A DNA stretch of 56,528 nt from Rhizobium sp. ASV8. GTDB lineage: Bacteria > Pseudomonadota > Alphaproteobacteria > Rhizobiales > Rhizobiaceae. The DNA is taken from assembly GCF_016429255.1 (NCBI RefSeq), contig NZ_JAELUG010000031.1:1-56528 (forward strand). The letters run 5' to 3'. The position numbers and the translations under genes were made by a program. Positions 55,252 through 56,528 of the stretch are shown piece after piece. Under the pieces are notes generated by a model. That model had not been told where the DNA came from and searched no databases. It saw only the letters and a list, made by a program, of their open reading frames with translations. Position 1 is the first letter of the stretch. Each line of letters opens with the position of its first letter.

Positions 55252-55305
55252 AAAAGCCATGCTCTCTGTGAAAGGTTCAAGTCTTTCACAGAGAGCATGG
55301 CTTTT
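55252..55305. terminator. Very long perfect-stem bidirectional terminator
   Basis: A perfect 23-bp inverted repeat, AAAAGCCATGCTCTC... (55252-55274) and its complement (55283-55305), with an 8-nt loop. A and T runs flank it on either strand, so it can end transcripts both ways. It is 15 bp past the stop of the minus-strand dehydrogenase gene and about 50 bp before the start of the gene at 55202. Confidence 0.85.
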
Positions 55306-55319
55306 CTATCGCGTCACCC

Positions 55320-56198
55320 TCAGCGCGTCGGAACGGGTACTTCGCCGCGGTAGTCGTAGAAGCCGCGGCCGGATTTGCGGCCGAGCCAGCCGGCTTCGAC
55401 ATATTTTACCAGGAGAGGGCACGGGCGGTACTTGGAGTCCGCGAGCCCGTCATGCAGCACCTGCATGATCGACAGGCAAGTGTCGAGGCCGATGAAGTCG
55501 GCGAGCTGCAGCGGTCCCATCGGATGATTGGCACCGAGCCGCATCGCGGTGTCGATGGCGTCGACGGTGCCGACACCTTCATAAAGCGTGTAGATCGCTT
55601 CGTTGATCATCGGCAGCAGGATGCGGTTGACGATGAAGGCCGGGAAGTCTTCGGCGACTGTGATCGTCTTTTCCAGCGAGCTGACATATTCCTTGGCAGT
55701 CGAGAAGGTCGTTTCGTCCGTCGCGATACCGCGCACAAGCTCCACGAGCTTCATGACCGGAACCGGATTCATGAAGTGGATACCCATGAAGCGCTCGGGC
55801 CGATCGGTAGCCGAAGCCAAGCGGGTGATCGACAGCGACGATGTGTTGGTGGCAAGCAGCGCTTCGGGCTTCAGCACAGGGCAGACCTGCGAGTAGATCT
55901 TGCGCTTGACGCTTTCATCTTCGGTTGCGGCCTCGATGGCAAGATCAACCTGGGCGAGATCGTTGAGATCGTTCGATCCGCTGATGCGAGCAAGTGCCGC
56001 CTTGCGGTCCTCGTCGCTGGTCTTGCCGGAGGTGACCTGCCGGGCAAGGTTGCCGTTAATGGTGGCAAGCCCGCTCTCGATACGGTCCTGGGACATATCG
56101 TAGATGTGGACCTTATAGCCGGCCATGGCGGACACGTGGGCGATCCCGCAGCCCATCTGGCCCGCGCCAATAATACCGATCGTCTTCAGCGAACTCAT
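55320..56198 (-). CDS. 3-hydroxybutyryl-CoA dehydrogenase
   Basis: The 292-residue NAD(P)-dependent enzyme oxidises or reduces acetoacetyl-CoA/3-hydroxybutyryl-CoA. The NAD site is TIGIIGAGQMGCGIAHVSAM (about residues 5-24). ATEDESVKRKIY, NTSSLSITRLA, GIHFMNPVPVMKLVELV (catalytic His) and the C-terminal domain DTAMRLGANHPMGPLQLADF are family blocks. Length agrees with HbdA/FadB-like single-domain enzymes. Start ATG 56198 has GGGGAG 6 bp upstream; a TTG at 56204 is a less likely start. It follows etfA on the minus strand; the two belong to the same fatty-acid/PHB electron-transfer metabolism. Confidence 0.95.
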   Translation of the reverse strand: MSSLKTIGIIGAGQMGCGIAHVSAMAGYKVHIYDMSQDRIESGLATINGNLARQVTSGKTSDEDRKAALARISGSNDLNDLAQVDLAIEAATEDESVKRKIYSQVCPVLKPEALLATNTSSLSITRLASATDRPERFMGIHFMNPVPVMKLVELVRGIATDETTFSTAKEYVSSLEKTITVAEDFPAFIVNRILLPMINEAIYTLYEGVGTVDAIDTAMRLGANHPMGPLQLADFIGLDTCLSIMQVLHDGLADSKYRPCPLLVKYVEAGWLGRKSGRGFYDYRGEVPVPTR

Positions 56199-56252
56199 TG
56201 CCAACTCCCCGGCGGCGCGCTTTCTGGCGGTGCGCTATGCTCTTAACTCAAA

Positions 56253-56280
56253 TTTGCCGGGCCATTTCTAGCCCGGCAAA
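56253..56280 (-). terminator. Hairpin between etfA and the 3-hydroxybutyryl-CoA dehydrogenase gene
   Basis: TTTGCCGGGC (56253-56262) pairs perfectly with GCCCGGCAAA (56271-56280), 8-nt loop. It lies about 70 bp past the etfA stop. On the minus strand a short TTT follows, so termination may be partial. Confidence 0.5.
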
Positions 56281-56346
56281 GATTGATAGACCTATAAGAG
56301 ACGATTTTCCAGTCTCTCGCAACTGCGAGAAAAATAATCGGCGCGA

Positions 56347-56528
56347 TCAAAGCGCCTTTTGCAGTTCCGGCAGTGCTTCGAAGAGGTCAGCGACGAGACC
56401 GTAGTCGGCGATCTGGAAGATCGGGGCTTCCTCGTCCTTGTTGATGGCGACGATGACCTTCGAGTCCTTCATGCCGGCCAGGTGCTGGATGGCGCCGGAA
56501 ATGCCGCAGGCGATGTAGAGCTGCGGTG
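56347..56528 (-). CDS. etfA: Electron transfer flavoprotein alpha subunit (C-terminal part only)
   Basis: The window edge cuts the gene; 60 codons remain, ending at TGA (56347-56349). The translated end reads [19 protein letters not shown], then [20 protein letters not shown] and [20 protein letters not shown]. This is the highly conserved FAD-binding C terminus of ETF alpha, including the [12 protein letters not shown] and [10 protein letters not shown] motifs. ETF carries electrons from acyl-CoA dehydrogenases to ETF-ubiquinone oxidoreductase. etfB would be expected upstream on the minus strand beyond the window. Confidence 0.97.
   Translation of the reverse strand, partial: PQLYIACGISGAIQHLAGMKDSKVIVAINKDEEAPIFQIADYGLVADLFEALPELQKAL

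Overview
The window reads as ordinary chromosomal backbone of an alphaproteobacterium of the order Rhizobiales, most likely Rhizobium or a close relative. The grounds are high GC, rhizobial gene order (ftsE-ftsX-ydcF-plsC; argH divergent from tlpA; lysA next to lptM; cobS-cobT; aroK-aroB-corC with xerD divergent), alpha-type ALA synthase, CpdR, and many short palindromic intergenic repeats resembling the mosaic elements (RIME) described in Rhizobium. I found no phage, plasmid, insertion sequence, CRISPR array or defence island.

Layout. 1-2.7 kb: tamA and the start of tamB (outer-membrane assembly, minus strand). 2.9-3.2 kb: a glycine-zipper lipoprotein. 3.5-7.3 kb: coxS-coxL-coxM, a form II CO-dehydrogenase-like molybdenum hydroxylase. 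7.5-8.7 kb: hemA. 8.8-11.8 kb: a LysE exporter, a serine/threonine dehydratase-like enzyme and dxr (minus). 12-12.9 kb: a BON protein, an Ivy-type lysozyme inhibitor and tRNA-Arg(CCT). 13-17 kb: an M20 amidohydrolase, a D,D-carboxypeptidase and a His-rich CobW-type GTPase. 17-21 kb: a TusA-like protein overlapping an L,D-transpeptidase lipoprotein, then accA and xerD (minus). 21-25.3 kb: aroK-aroB-corC (plus), bolA (minus) and a J-domain protein. 25.6-30.5 kb: cobS-cobT, a phytase-esterase-like lipoprotein and an alpha/beta hydrolase. 30.5-36.2 kb: queuosine-precursor transporter, rpmB, a DUF3108 protein, an EamA exporter, an esterase, a cupin and gloB. 36.2-39.6 kb: a methyltransferase, hisC-tyrC and a GNAT enzyme. 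39.8-45 kb: DUF2125, ChaC, plsC, ydcF, ftsX and ftsE. 45-50 kb: a membrane protein of unknown function, hpt, cpdR and a 904-residue TIGR02302/DUF4175 membrane protein. 50.4-54.3 kb: lysA, lptM, argH and tlpA. 54.3-55.2 kb: an unrecognised secreted protein with atypical codon use. 55.3 kb to the end: 3-hydroxybutyryl-CoA dehydrogenase and the end of etfA.

Common themes are envelope construction (tamAB, D,D-carboxypeptidase, L,D-transpeptidase, ftsEX, plsC, lptM), amino-acid and shikimate pathway biosynthesis (aroK, aroB, hisC, tyrC, lysA, argH), cofactors (hemA, dxr, cobST, queuosine salvage) and cell-cycle control (cpdR, ftsEX). Start codons were often moved downstream of the longest open frame, using Shine-Dalgarno sites, overlaps and protein-family alignment from memory.

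I did not find a clear, previously undescribed system. The items most worth a second look are the unrecognised secreted protein at 54.3-55.2 kb, the habit of palindromic repeats sitting directly on stop codons, CtrA-like half sites before ftsE and cpdR, and a UUCG hairpin that covers the nominal start of the gene after cobT.
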